From Pycnococcus provasolii (taxonomy: Eukaryota > Chlorophyta > Pseudoscourfieldiophyceae > Pseudoscourfieldiales > Pycnococcaceae): a stretch of DNA of 64,000 nt. Position 1 is the stretch's first letter, and the number at the start of each line of letters is the position of its first letter. The notes below the pieces were generated by a model. That model saw nothing but the letters and a program-made list of their open reading frames with translations. It searched no databases and was not told the DNA's origin. The DNA lies in contig OW568862.1 of assembly GCA_938743325.2 (NCBI GenBank), forward strand, positions 783,501 through 847,500. The letters run 5' to 3'. The translations under genes and the position numbers were made by a program. Below are positions 57,318 to 64,000 of the stretch, in pieces.

Positions 57318-58541
57318 TCACGGCTCCACCCGCCGCAATTTCGGCATCTTGTACGAGCCATCGATGAGCGATTGGTCTGGAATGTACATGCGAATGATAT
57401 AGTTCCACGATGGTGTGATGGGAAGGCAGTTCGTCGGCGAAGCGACGCACGTGGCTTCAGGCGCAAACGTGATGTTTGCGGTATCTCCGACGTATGCCAC
57501 CGTGGCAGAGTTGATGTTGTACACGCTGAGAGCATTCGGGACCATGAATCCATCCTTGTCGTACACAGTGATACTCCAGAATCCGAGGAATTTGCCCGTC
57601 TTGAGATTCCGCTTGAGCGGCAAATTTTTATTGGAAATGGCCATCTGATATGCGACATGGCCGTTCGTGTTTACGTCAGGATCAGTTGGTCCGAAGAAGT
57701 ACATCGACTCGCTCGCAGGCAGACCACCCCATCCAGTCGCGACACCGAACAGGTAGTAGAGGAAATTCAAGCTGTCGCGGTTTGCACCGAAAAATTTGGC
57801 GGGCGTCACGCTGCTGTGCGTTTGGAGACTCTTGATCAAATCGCGAACAGTTGCGAGAGATTGCTGGTCCCACATTTGGGCACTCTGCAAGAACTCCAAC
57901 CTCGCCTCGTCGCAACTTTCCTCGTCTCCCTCCATGTCGTTGATTGGAGCGATGCGAAACGCGTCTTGCACAGCGTGAGCTTGCCGCAGATCTCCGCCAC
58001 TTCCATCGGTGAAGGTGCGAATCATCAACCACGCCTTGTCTGTGCCGACGTCGCCACGCGTGAAGTTGATTCCCGTTCTTCTATCGTCATCGTCCGTTGG
58101 GTACTTGGATGCGACGGACTCGTGGCTTTGCGATATCACCTGAGCGTTGACGTAGCGCTCGCCGATAACGTCCGATGGAGGGAACACGATTTTGACCCCC
58201 GACGGTGTGCACTTGGCGAAGTCGATGATCGCCACACTGTAGAGCGTGTCTCGGTTCATGCGCACATTCTTCTGCTTTTCCTTTTTGTTAACCGCCGTGA
58301 GTTCGCGTATGTGAAAAAATCGAGTGAACGCTTGTGCAGCGTGGAGGTACTTCGTGAACATCAGGTCGGTCTCCGCACGGCCGTACAGCTCCACCGTCAC
58401 AAGCTTCTTTTTTAAGAGTCTCTTCTGCTCTTCTTGCTCGTGATGCTCCTCGGCACAAGTGTCGTCGTCCACAGCAGTGACAGCGATGGGGAACGAAGCG
58501 AGTGTCAGGAGGGCGAAGAGCAGTAGCGTCACGCGCGACAT
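57318..58541 (-). CDS. Secreted DUF1254/DUF1214 protein
   Basis: 407 residues from the ATG at 58541 (MSRVTLLLFALLTLASFPIA, a signal peptide). The DUF1254-type N-terminal part has VELYGRAETDLMFTKYLHA and MNRDTLYSVAIIDFAKC, the latter being the conserved 'NRDT.YS..(V/I)(L/F)D' element, followed by VIGERYVNAQVISQSHESV. The DUF1214-type C-terminal part has NTNGHVAYQMAISNKNLPLK, GFWSITVYDKDGFMVPNALS and a final Pro-x-Trp-NYIIRMYIPD. These paired domains are common in bacteria and have no established biochemical function. Presence in an alga suggests old transfer from bacteria, which is inference. The Cys pairs and signal peptide indicate secretory-pathway location. Confidence 0.85.
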   Translation of the reverse strand: MSRVTLLLFALLTLASFPIAVTAVDDDTCAEEHHEQEEQKRLLKKKLVTVELYGRAETDLMFTKYLHAAQAFTRFFHIRELTAVNKKEKQKNVRMNRDTLYSVAIIDFAKCTPSGVKIVFPPSDVIGERYVNAQVISQSHESVASKYPTDDDDRRTGINFTRGDVGTDKAWLMIRTFTDGSGGDLRQAHAVQDAFRIAPINDMEGDEESCDEARLEFLQSAQMWDQQSLATVRDLIKSLQTHSSVTPAKFFGANRDSLNFLYYLFGVATGWGGLPASESMYFFGPTDPDVNTNGHVAYQMAISNKNLPLKRNLKTGKFLGFWSITVYDKDGFMVPNALSVYNINSATVAYVGDTANITFAPEATCVASPTNCLPITPSWNYIIRMYIPDQSLIDGSYKMPKLRRVEP

Positions 58542-58591
58542 TGCTGCTTGCAACTTACGTACTTACAATTGGTTTTTGGCCTACAGTATGG

Positions 58592-58680
58592 CCGGGTTAA
58601 CCCGGGGGTCCCCTTGGCCGGGTTAGTTCGATTAGATTTCGTTATGCCTCCGAAGTCGTGATGCTCACGTGATCACGTGA
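58592..58680. promoter_or_regulatory. Palindrome cluster upstream of the DUF1254 gene
   Basis: CCGGGTTAACCCGG (58592-58605) and TCACGTGATCACGTGA (58665-58680) are perfect palindromes 51 and 124 bp upstream of the minus-strand ATG. The second contains two CACGTG G-boxes, the core bound by bHLH and bZIP factors in plants. Confidence 0.55.
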
Positions 58681-58685
58681 TGCTG

Positions 58686-58711
58686 CCCCCCCCCCCCCCC
58701 CCCCCCCCGGC
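58686..58711 (+). repeat. 26-base C homopolymer within an inverted repeat
   Basis: A run of 26 C is flanked by TGCTG on the left and GGCAGCA on the right, giving TGCTGCC/GGCAGCA arms. The exact length may be unreliable because homopolymers are error prone. Confidence 0.8.
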
Positions 58712-58841
58712 AGCACGGGTCCCCCGGGCCCGGCGCTTTTTTTTGGTCCCTCCCTTTCTTCCGGGGATTCCGATACTTTTCAGTTTTCAGGTTTCTTTTT
58801 CTCCCAGGAGCGGCTCCACTCCCCCATTTTATTTTATTTTG

Positions 58842-58868
58842 GTGTGTGTGTGTGTGTGTGTGTGTGTG
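58842..58868 (+). repeat. (GT)n microsatellite
   Basis: About 13 GT units, between the C-run and the MO25-like fragment. Confidence 0.9.
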
Positions 58869-59025
58869 TCGATTCGTGTTCATCCGCCTTTTTGTTTATT
58901 ATTTTCTCATTTCCGTTCGTTTTGCGCCGTGTCAGCTTCGTCTGTCTCTTGCTTCGTTTGCTTCGTCTCTTCTAGAGAGAAATCTAGATAGTTTTGGTTT
59001 CGTGTGCTCATATTCAGCTATATTC

Positions 59026-59205
59026 ATGAGTTTCCTGTGGGGTAAGAAAGCCCATCATCCGAAGCCTGCAGAACTTGTCTCGTTAACGCTCGAGGCATGG
59101 GCGCGAGTGAGGGCACAAGATAATTCTACACATAGTAGTGCACAAGAAAGTGGTGGTCGTGCTTCATTTTCTGGCTCGTCAGACAATGCGGCAAGCTCAA
59201 AATGA
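59026..59205 (+). CDS. MO25-like N-terminal fragment (59 residues)
   Basis: The ATG at 59026 starts MSFLWGKKAHHPKPAELVSL continuing TLEAWARV. This resembles the opening of MO25/CAB39 scaffold proteins ('MSF.F.K....P.(D/E)(V/L)V...(R/L)(D/E)'), which hold LKB1/STK-type kinases. The frame then runs into a Ser/Gly-rich, unrelated tail and stops at 59203-59205, directly against the TTAGGG array at 59206. The rest of MO25 (about 300 residues of helical repeats) is absent. It could be a truncated copy, an exon 1 with a distal continuation, or a chance resemblance. Confidence 0.35.
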   Translation: MSFLWGKKAHHPKPAELVSLTLEAWARVRAQDNSTHSSAQESGGRASFSGSSDNAASSK

Positions 59206-59262
59206 TAGGGTTAGGGTTAGGGTTAGGGTTAGGGTTAGGTATAGGGTTCGGGTTCGGGTTCG
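59206..59262 (+). repeat. Telomere-like array (five to six TTAGGG) followed by GGGTTC repeats
   Basis: TAGGGTTAGGG continues to 59239, then ATAGGGTTCGGGTTCGGGTTC at 59241-59261. The array lies 225 bp upstream of the SDH3 ATG on the sense strand. The GGGTTC units look like a mutated variant of GGGTTA. Confidence 0.93.
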
Positions 59263-59463
59263 AGGTTCCCCTGCCATGTTCTTTTTCTGCGCAAAACCTC
59301 CTTCTGCGTGTTGACGTGTTTTTTTCTCCCCTGTCACCTGTCCCCTGTCCCCTGTGGTGCCGCTGCCGCGTCGGCCCCTTTTCTTTCCCCCCCCTGGGGC
59401 TGGTTTCTTTTCTCCGGCGAGGGCTGAGCGTTGGGTACCCCACTCTTCCTTCTCTGTCCAGAC

Positions 59464-60255
59464 ATGTCGGCGCACATCACCATGCTTCGAAGCACTCTTG
59501 GTCAAGGCTTTAAAGTTTTGTCCTCGTCAGTGGTAACTGAAGCAGAGAAGCGTGTGGTCATGGGCTTGGGGACATCCATGTCGCACCGCATGACGTCCAC
59601 GTCCGCCGTTGGGGGCTCCAAGGTGGTGGGCTTGGGGGCTTCCGTGCGGATGATGAACATGCCTTGTTCATTCGCCGCTGCGCCCGTGGGAACTTTGGTG
59701 ACCAAAGCTATCCCCGCGTCCTCACAGCAGGAACATAAGAACGTGCTGCGTATGGGTGGCGTGCGCCACATAGGGGGAGGTGTGCCGCCCGAATTTGGAC
59801 AGCCCAAGTCGGGAGGGACCGCCTTCCTCGGAACGCCCGCAAACCACATGGAACTCGTGCACAGGCGACCCATCTCGCCAGACATATTCCCCGTCGACGG
59901 AAAACCGACGCCATGGCTGCTCCACTACAAGATGCCACTTGCAGCCATCTCCTCCGTCACAAACCGCGTCTCAGGCGTCATTCTAAGTGCCGCGGTGCTC
60001 GGTGGAGGAACCATTCATGCCGCCACAGGCTCTCTGCCCGCGGTGGCTTCCGCGCTCGGCTCGGTGTCTATCATCGCGTTCCCCTTCAAGGTTGGACTCG
60101 TCTTTCCGTTCGTCTACCACTACCTGGCAGCGGCCAGGCACTACTACTGGGACTACACGAAGGGGGCGACCATCGACAACCAGGGCATGTGGAACACCTC
60201 CGCTGCACTCTTCGCCGCGTCCGTCGCGGGCACCGCAGTCATAGTGGGCATGTAG
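59464..60255 (+). CDS. SDH3: Succinate dehydrogenase cytochrome b subunit (SDHC/SDH3), mitochondrial complex II
   Basis: Membrane anchor of complex II carrying heme b and the ubiquinone site. 263 residues from the ATG at 59464; an in-frame TTG at 59431 was not used. A ~130-residue N-terminal extension without clear domains contains the mitochondrial presequence. The core starts RRPISPDIFPVDGKPTPWLL and has SSVTNRVSGV, matching the conserved 'S(I/V)(T/L).R.(S/T)G' quinone-site segment. Three membrane spans follow, with YHYLAAARHYYWD holding the heme-ligand-type His and the 'RH..WD' element. It is convergent with SDH4 177 bp away, which strongly supports both calls. Confidence 0.9.
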   Translation: MSAHITMLRSTLGQGFKVLSSSVVTEAEKRVVMGLGTSMSHRMTSTSAVGGSKVVGLGASVRMMNMPCSFAAAPVGTLVTKAIPASSQQEHKNVLRMGGVRHIGGGVPPEFGQPKSGGTAFLGTPANHMELVHRRPISPDIFPVDGKPTPWLLHYKMPLAAISSVTNRVSGVILSAAVLGGGTIHAATGSLPAVASALGSVSIIAFPFKVGLVFPFVYHYLAAARHYYWDYTKGATIDNQGMWNTSAALFAASVAGTAVIVGM

Positions 60256-60432
60256 GCTGTGAGGGTCGTGCTTTTCAACCCTCAAGTAAATCAAAGAATT
60301 CTTTTTTCTCTCTCTCAATCGACTCAATTACTTTTGATTATCTACAGCACCCACTGCTTCAGCGTTTTTGTGTTTGTTTGGTACAGTGGCACATTCCACG
60401 CAGGGTAACGGCAGCTTGCGAGGTGGAACATC

Positions 60433-60765
60433 TTACTTCGACTTCGACTTCCACAGCATTTTCGCAGTGTTGACGATTCCCGGTCCGTTCACCGCCAGTT
60501 TTGCGAGTCCGACGATAGACACGCCTGTGATTCCGAGCGTTCCCAAGCGCACCGCCCCTCGCGCTGCGAGCGGCACGTAGTCGCTGATGATGTAGTTGAG
60601 TCCGACCCACGCGTGGAGAGGCGCGGCGACGGCGAGTCCCACCTCCAGCGGGGGTGACACGACGGACGGCGCGGCGAGGCACGCGGGGGTGAGAGCCGCG
60701 AGTGCGATGCCGCTGTAGTGGTAGAGCTTAGGTGAAATAATCACATCCGCCGCGGCGAACGACAT
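60433..60765 (-). CDS. SDH4: Succinate dehydrogenase membrane anchor subunit (SDHD/SDH4)
   Basis: 110 residues from the ATG at 60765 (MSFAAADVIISPKLYHYSGI). It matches plant and protist SDH4: KLYHYSGIALAALTPACLA in the first span, then VGLAVAAPLHAWVGLNYIIS with the His expected to bind heme b. The DYVPLAARGAVRLG element ('G(L/M)..(I/V)..DY(V/I)') and a third span follow. The N-terminus is very short for an imported protein; a transit-peptide exon further 5' (TTTAG acceptor-like word just before the ATG) or a cryptic signal are possible. Its partner SDH3 lies next to it. Confidence 0.85.
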   Translation of the reverse strand: MSFAAADVIISPKLYHYSGIALAALTPACLAAPSVVSPPLEVGLAVAAPLHAWVGLNYIISDYVPLAARGAVRLGTLGITGVSIVGLAKLAVNGPGIVNTAKMLWKSKSK

Positions 60766-60943
60766 GCTAAACTTTTCCACGAAGAATGAAGCAGGTGAAG
60801 CAAAAAAAGTAAAAAACCCTCGGGCGTTGGTTGACGTGTTGGGGTCGTGTTCGACTGTTCGGCGGGTCCCCCTCCGGCTCCCCTCCCTTTTTCCTCCCCC
60901 GGGCGGACTCCTCTTTGGGAGGGAGCCTCGAGATATTTCCGGC

Positions 60944-60970
60944 GTTTGGGGTTTGGGGTTTGGGGGTTTT
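60944..60970 (+). repeat. Short TTTGGGG repeat
   Basis: GTTTGGGGTTTGGGGTTTGG and two more G, i.e. three G-runs with TTT spacers. It lies just past the IspF stop and 180 bp upstream of the minus-strand SDH4 start. It is G-quadruplex prone. Confidence 0.85.
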
Positions 60971-60990
60971 ACTTTTGTCCTTTTTGTTGT

Positions 60991-61728
60991 TTACTTTGTG
61001 TTTTCGAGCATGCACACGACGTGGCAGCTCATCGCGCGCCCCTCGCCGATGCTGTCAACCTTCTCGTGTGTTCGCGCCTTGATGTTCACGCGAGCAGGCA
61101 CGGTGTCGCAAATACGAACGACGTTCTCCTTCATGGCAGCCTTAAGCGCGCTCACGCGAGGCTTCTGCAGAATCAACGTCACGTCCACGTTCATGATGCG
61201 GTACCCTCGAAGCTTCATGAGACGAACAGCCTCCGCCATAAATGCCTCCGAGTCGGCGCCACGCCAACGCGGGTCGTTGTCCGGAAAGAGCTGGCCGATG
61301 TCAGGAAGTCCGAGCGCGCCCAAGATTGCGTCTGTCAGGCTGTGATATAACACGTCGCCGTCGCTGTGCGCGACAGTGCCGAGCTCGAAGCCCGTGTCGT
61401 CGAACGAAACTCCACCAATCACGCAACCTTGCCCAGCCTCCTCACGAGACGCGAGCCGGTGAATATCCCAGCCGTGTCCAATTCGCATCGGCGGCTCCGT
61501 GGGCAGTTCGGCCCCCGTCGCGGTTGTCTCCGACGGCGCCGTGGGAAAGAACGCCTCGCCTCCCTGCTCGCCGACGTCTCCCGCGCGCAGTTCCTGCGTC
61601 GTTGACTGTGCCATGACCACGTTGGCGGTGCTGCGTCGCTGCGACGTCCTGCTGAGACGGAATGTGCGCTTTGCCTGAGTGTACGCCTGAGCCTTCAGGG
61701 TAGGAGTCCGTGCGGGCGTAACGAGCAT
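60991..61728 (-). CDS. ISPF: 2-C-methyl-D-erythritol 2,4-cyclodiphosphate synthase (IspF), plastid
   Basis: Fifth step of the plastid MEP isoprenoid pathway. It converts 4-diphosphocytidyl-2-C-methylerythritol 2-phosphate to the cyclic diphosphate with loss of CMP. 245 residues from the ATG at 61728 (MLVTPARTPTLKAQAYTQAK). The first ~80 residues form a plastid transit peptide plus linker. The core has the metal-binding GHGWDIHRL (Asp-x-His), AHSDGDVLYHSLTDAILGAL (second His), PDIGQLFPDNDPRWRGADS and the C-terminal KARTHEKVDSIGEGRAM (CDP-binding and trimer motifs). All signature residues are present and the length suits an imported plant enzyme. Confidence 0.95.
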   Translation of the reverse strand: MLVTPARTPTLKAQAYTQAKRTFRLSRTSQRRSTANVVMAQSTTQELRAGDVGEQGGEAFFPTAPSETTATGAELPTEPPMRIGHGWDIHRLASREEAGQGCVIGGVSFDDTGFELGTVAHSDGDVLYHSLTDAILGALGLPDIGQLFPDNDPRWRGADSEAFMAEAVRLMKLRGYRIMNVDVTLILQKPRVSALKAAMKENVVRICDTVPARVNIKARTHEKVDSIGEGRAMSCHVVCMLENTK

Positions 61729-62494
61729 CGTCGGAGCTTTGTGTGATTTCTTTCGCCAAAGGAAAACAAAAGGGAACAACCAACCCCCTCTGATGAGCAG
61801 ATATGGGTTATCCAGAGCCTGTGGAGTTCCTAACAGAAAAAGTGAGGGGTCGGGGTCCCGTGGGGAGTGGAGCGGAATTACATCCAAAGGGGGATCCCGA
61901 AGGCAACGGGGTAATTTGCATTGATGGGACAGGGGAGGGGGTCCCACCTCCCGGGTGTCCACCCCTAAAAGGGTACGGGTAGGTAAGGCCGCCCCCACCT
62001 GCCACCTGGTGGTGCCTGGGCTGGGGGGCGAGAACGGTGTATGTAGTCGGTAGGAACAAGGGTAACAATAAGAGAGGGGTGAGAAGTGAACACCTATAGA
62101 GAACTACTGAATTGGCAACAAACACTTGCTGAGGACACTTATTACGAGGAGACAAACGAAACGAACGCCTTACATAACGTTACAGTACACGATACAGTAC
62201 CTGTAAAGCTAGTTCTTCGATAGTGGGCACCCAAGGCTTGCCATGCCATATTGCAAGGCCATGCCATATTGCAAGGTCATGCAAGGCCATGCCATGCGTG
62301 TGTTCGCCCCTCCATGGCCCTAGCTAGGTGGGGATCCCGTCAAGGCCGTCCTTCGCTCGCGACCCTTACTTTCAGAAGAGAGTTGACCAGGGGGTCCGGG
62401 GATTCCGGCCTTTCTGCGAGGTCTTCGAAGCCAGCAGGTCCACGTTCTCCCCACCTGCCACACTACCCGTAGGAAGGCCATAGTTATACCAACA
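61729..62494. other. Divergent intergenic region
   Basis: No gene is supported. It contains a G/C-rich stretch (61930-62035), GTACAGT/ACAGTAC words at 62164-62200, and a small repeat of the type CATGCCATATTGCAAGG (two copies, about 62241-62275) followed by related GGCCATGCC words. Promoters of IspF and the next gene are expected here. Confidence 0.55.
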
Positions 62495-64000
62495 ATGGCC
62501 GCACCTCAACAAGGCGCCTCCACCGGCCACGTATCGCCGCGACTCCCGCCGTTCCCAAGCACGAACCACGGACCGCTCGTTGGGCCAAACTTGACGGAAA
62601 GGCCGTGGACGGCGGACACGGGTGGACCCGCAAGTGGTGCATCCCAATTGGTAAGTCAAAGACCGCACTCGCAGCAGCGACCAGGCACGAGCGGGGGAAT
62701 CGCCAACCCGCCGCTCAGTGCACGCACACTCAACTCCGCGGCGGGCATCTCGCACCCAAGAGCGAGGTATCTCAAGGAACTGCCGCGAGATAGCAAGCCG
62801 AGCATAAACGATAGGACAGGAAACGCGGCAGCGCTCCTCTCGCCGCGCGACTTTGCAAGCGGGTACGCCGCGACTGCAAGCCCAACCAGACTTGGAACGC
62901 CTCGAGGACCTGCACGCGATGCCATTGCCAAAATAAGGAACAGCTCCGCGAGGGGAGGGGCGGACGATGCGTGGGCTGAACTGCCGGAGCTCGCAAACGC
63001 GGGTCTGGACCAGGCTGCGGTCGCAAGGCTGCAGAGACTTATGTACGTTCACACGGTGGGTTTCCACGAGAGCGTCGCAGAGATGTGCTCGCGCGTTCCA
63101 GAGCGCCGGCGCGTGCTGTCGCACGTCTGGAAGCTCTTCCTTCGCATATGGAGCGACCAGCTGGAAACATTCTTCCACAGCGACATCACGTCCTTGGCGG
63201 AAGAACACGACGCGCTCGCCACGGAGCGAGCGGAGCACCTCTCCGCACTCGAGACGGCGCAGAACGGTATTCACCTGCTCGTCAGAGAGCGGCTTGACAC
63301 TGTCGTTCGCGAACGCACGACGCGACGCCAACTCGAGACGCTCGAGACGCAGGTGGAGGTGGCGCGCGCCGAGGCGAAGTCGGCCTGGTCGATTGTTGGC
63401 TTCGAGCGAAAGCGAGTCGAGCAGGAGCAGAAGAAGCAGGGAATCCTCGTCGAGCTCGAGAGGCGACTCGTCAGCGCCGAGCGTCGAGCGAAGGAGTTCG
63501 AGAAGGAGCGAGACGATGCGCGCGATGCGCACAAGGCTTCGGAGGATCACGTGAAAGAACTCAGGCACAAGCTTGGCCAGGTGCCGAAGCTGCGCGAGCA
63601 CATGGCCAAGGTTGAGACGGAACTCGAGCAAGTTCGCCTCAACAATGCTAAGGAGAGGCAGATGCTTATGGAGGAGCTGGAGATAGCGCGAGAGAACGAG
63701 GAGAAGTATAAAAAGGAGGCTGAATCGCACTCATTCGCCAAGGTACTGCTTCACGGACAGGTTGAGGCGAAGCAGGAACAGGTGAATGATCTGCGTGACG
63801 CGAACCTCAAGCGGCAGCATGCGGAGGAGATGGCGAAAATTGCGCAAACGAAGCACGACAACGAAATGCGAGAGCACATAGCAAAGTACAAGGTGGTCTA
63901 TGAGGAGCGCGATCGCCTTGAAGAGCTCCTTGAGAAGAAACGTGAGAAGAAGCGCAATTGGAAGTCCAAGGCGCAGGCCATGGAGGCACGATCGAGCAAG
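62495..64000 (+). CDS. Long coiled-coil protein, 3' truncated by the window edge
   Basis: The ATG at 62495 (MAAPQQGASTGHVSPRLPPF, context ACAATGG) opens a frame with no stop to the end of the window, 502 residues. About 1-170 is Pro/Ser/Thr/Arg rich and probably disordered. Residues ~185-260 form a compact helical region (LQRLMYVHTVGFHESVAEMC; HVWKLFLRIWSDQLETFF). From ~265 on it is continuous coiled coil. The layout resembles cytoskeletal or flagellar coiled-coil proteins, but no family is recognised. The many frames on the opposite strand here are shadows of this gene. The end of the protein lies outside the window. Confidence 0.75.
   Translation, partial: MAAPQQGASTGHVSPRLPPFPSTNHGPLVGPNLTERPWTADTGGPASGASQLVSQRPHSQQRPGTSGGIANPPLSARTLNSAAGISHPRARYLKELPRDSKPSINDRTGNAAALLSPRDFASGYAATASPTRLGTPRGPARDAIAKIRNSSARGGADDAWAELPELANAGLDQAAVARLQRLMYVHTVGFHESVAEMCSRVPERRRVLSHVWKLFLRIWSDQLETFFHSDITSLAEEHDALATERAEHLSALETAQNGIHLLVRERLDTVVRERTTRRQLETLETQVEVARAEAKSAWSIVGFERKRVEQEQKKQGILVELERRLVSAERRAKEFEKERDDARDAHKASEDHVKELRHKLGQVPKLREHMAKVETELEQVRLNNAKERQMLMEELEIARENEEKYKKEAESHSFAKVLLHGQVEAKQEQVNDLRDANLKRQHAEEMAKIAQTKHDNEMREHIAKYKVVYEERDRLEELLEKKREKKRNWKSKAQAMEARSSK

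Noticed and set aside
62372-63730. 452-codon minus-strand open frame, Leu rich
   Set aside because: It is a shadow of the plus-strand coiled-coil gene that stays open from 62495 to the window end; Leu-rich composition is typical of the complement of Glu/Lys coiled coil.
1-64000. tRNA, rRNA or other structured RNA genes
   Set aside because: No B-box/cloverleaf or rRNA-like sequence was recognised by eye; a covariance-model search would be needed to exclude them.
1-64000. Complete transposons, LTR elements or virus-derived elements
   Set aside because: No transposase, reverse transcriptase, capsid or integrase-like frame and no paired terminal repeats were seen; the direct repeats at 49231/50034 flank only a host gene fragment.

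Overview
The window is nuclear DNA of a eukaryote, most probably a small chlorophyte green alga of prasinophyte grade. The evidence is the mix of genes: a plant/green-type kinesin-14 with calmodulin-binding tail (KCBP), plastid MEP-pathway IspF, plant-type arabinose-5-phosphate isomerase, a GT29 sialyltransferase-like enzyme and Pro-rich (SPP)n wall-type proteins. The chlorophyte polyadenylation word TGTAA also lies just downstream of at least seven plus-strand stops. Genes are densely packed on both strands and nearly all are single open frames. One intron is certain (459 nt, KdsD-like gene) and one short intron is probable (74 or 41 nt, coiled-coil gene at 7.8-10.6 kb). The species cannot be named from this sequence.

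Layout. 1-11 kb: 3' end of a KCBP kinesin, a Dbp9/DDX56 RNA helicase, a C2/coiled-coil protein with a long Pro/Ala/Glu/Ser tail, and a second long coiled-coil protein. 11-20 kb: organellar and metabolic genes (DnaJ, HAD phosphatase, two small plastid-type membrane proteins, NIPSNAP, KdsD-type isomerase, a small membrane protein). 20-33 kb: Makorin E3 ligase and a formiminotransferase-domain protein from a shared promoter, RecQ helicase, ankyrin protein, Pro-rich protein, an EGF-GT29 membrane glycosyltransferase, and a PKA regulatory subunit. 33-42 kb: a CtIP/Com1/Sae2-type resection factor, a 2422-residue membrane protein with macroglobulin-like segments, and the C-terminal half of an XRCC3-like protein. 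42-49 kb: coiled-coil and unknown proteins, a broken Tousled-like kinase, a TMEM186-like protein, and a type II GT-A glycosyltransferase. 49-57 kb: a repeat-rich gap holding a degenerate copy of part of the next gene, a 1415-residue protein with a Pro-rich ectodomain and seven predicted membrane spans, and a zinc-finger/ankyrin protein. 57-64 kb: a secreted DUF1254/DUF1214 protein, an MO25-like fragment, succinate dehydrogenase subunits SDH3 and SDH4 tail to tail, plastid IspF, and the start of a coiled-coil protein that runs off the window.

Functional threads. Mitochondria are served by SDH3, SDH4, TMEM186-like, NIPSNAP and possibly DnaJ; the plastid by IspF and two small transit-peptide proteins; DNA repair by RecQ, CtIP/Com1 and an XRCC3 fragment. 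Surface and glycan genes are the KdsD-type isomerase, EGF-GT29, the GT-A glycosyltransferase, the macroglobulin-like giant and the Pro-rich 7-TM protein.

The strongest recurring unexplained signal is a set of seven short TTAGGG arrays. Six lie about 35-225 bp upstream of a start codon, with TTAGGG on the sense strand of that gene. A second pattern is partial gene copies (Tousled-like kinase, XRCC3, MO25 and the Pro-rich 7-TM gene). Starts were placed on ATG codons; where an open frame extends further 5' only through TTG or GTG, the extension was not used.
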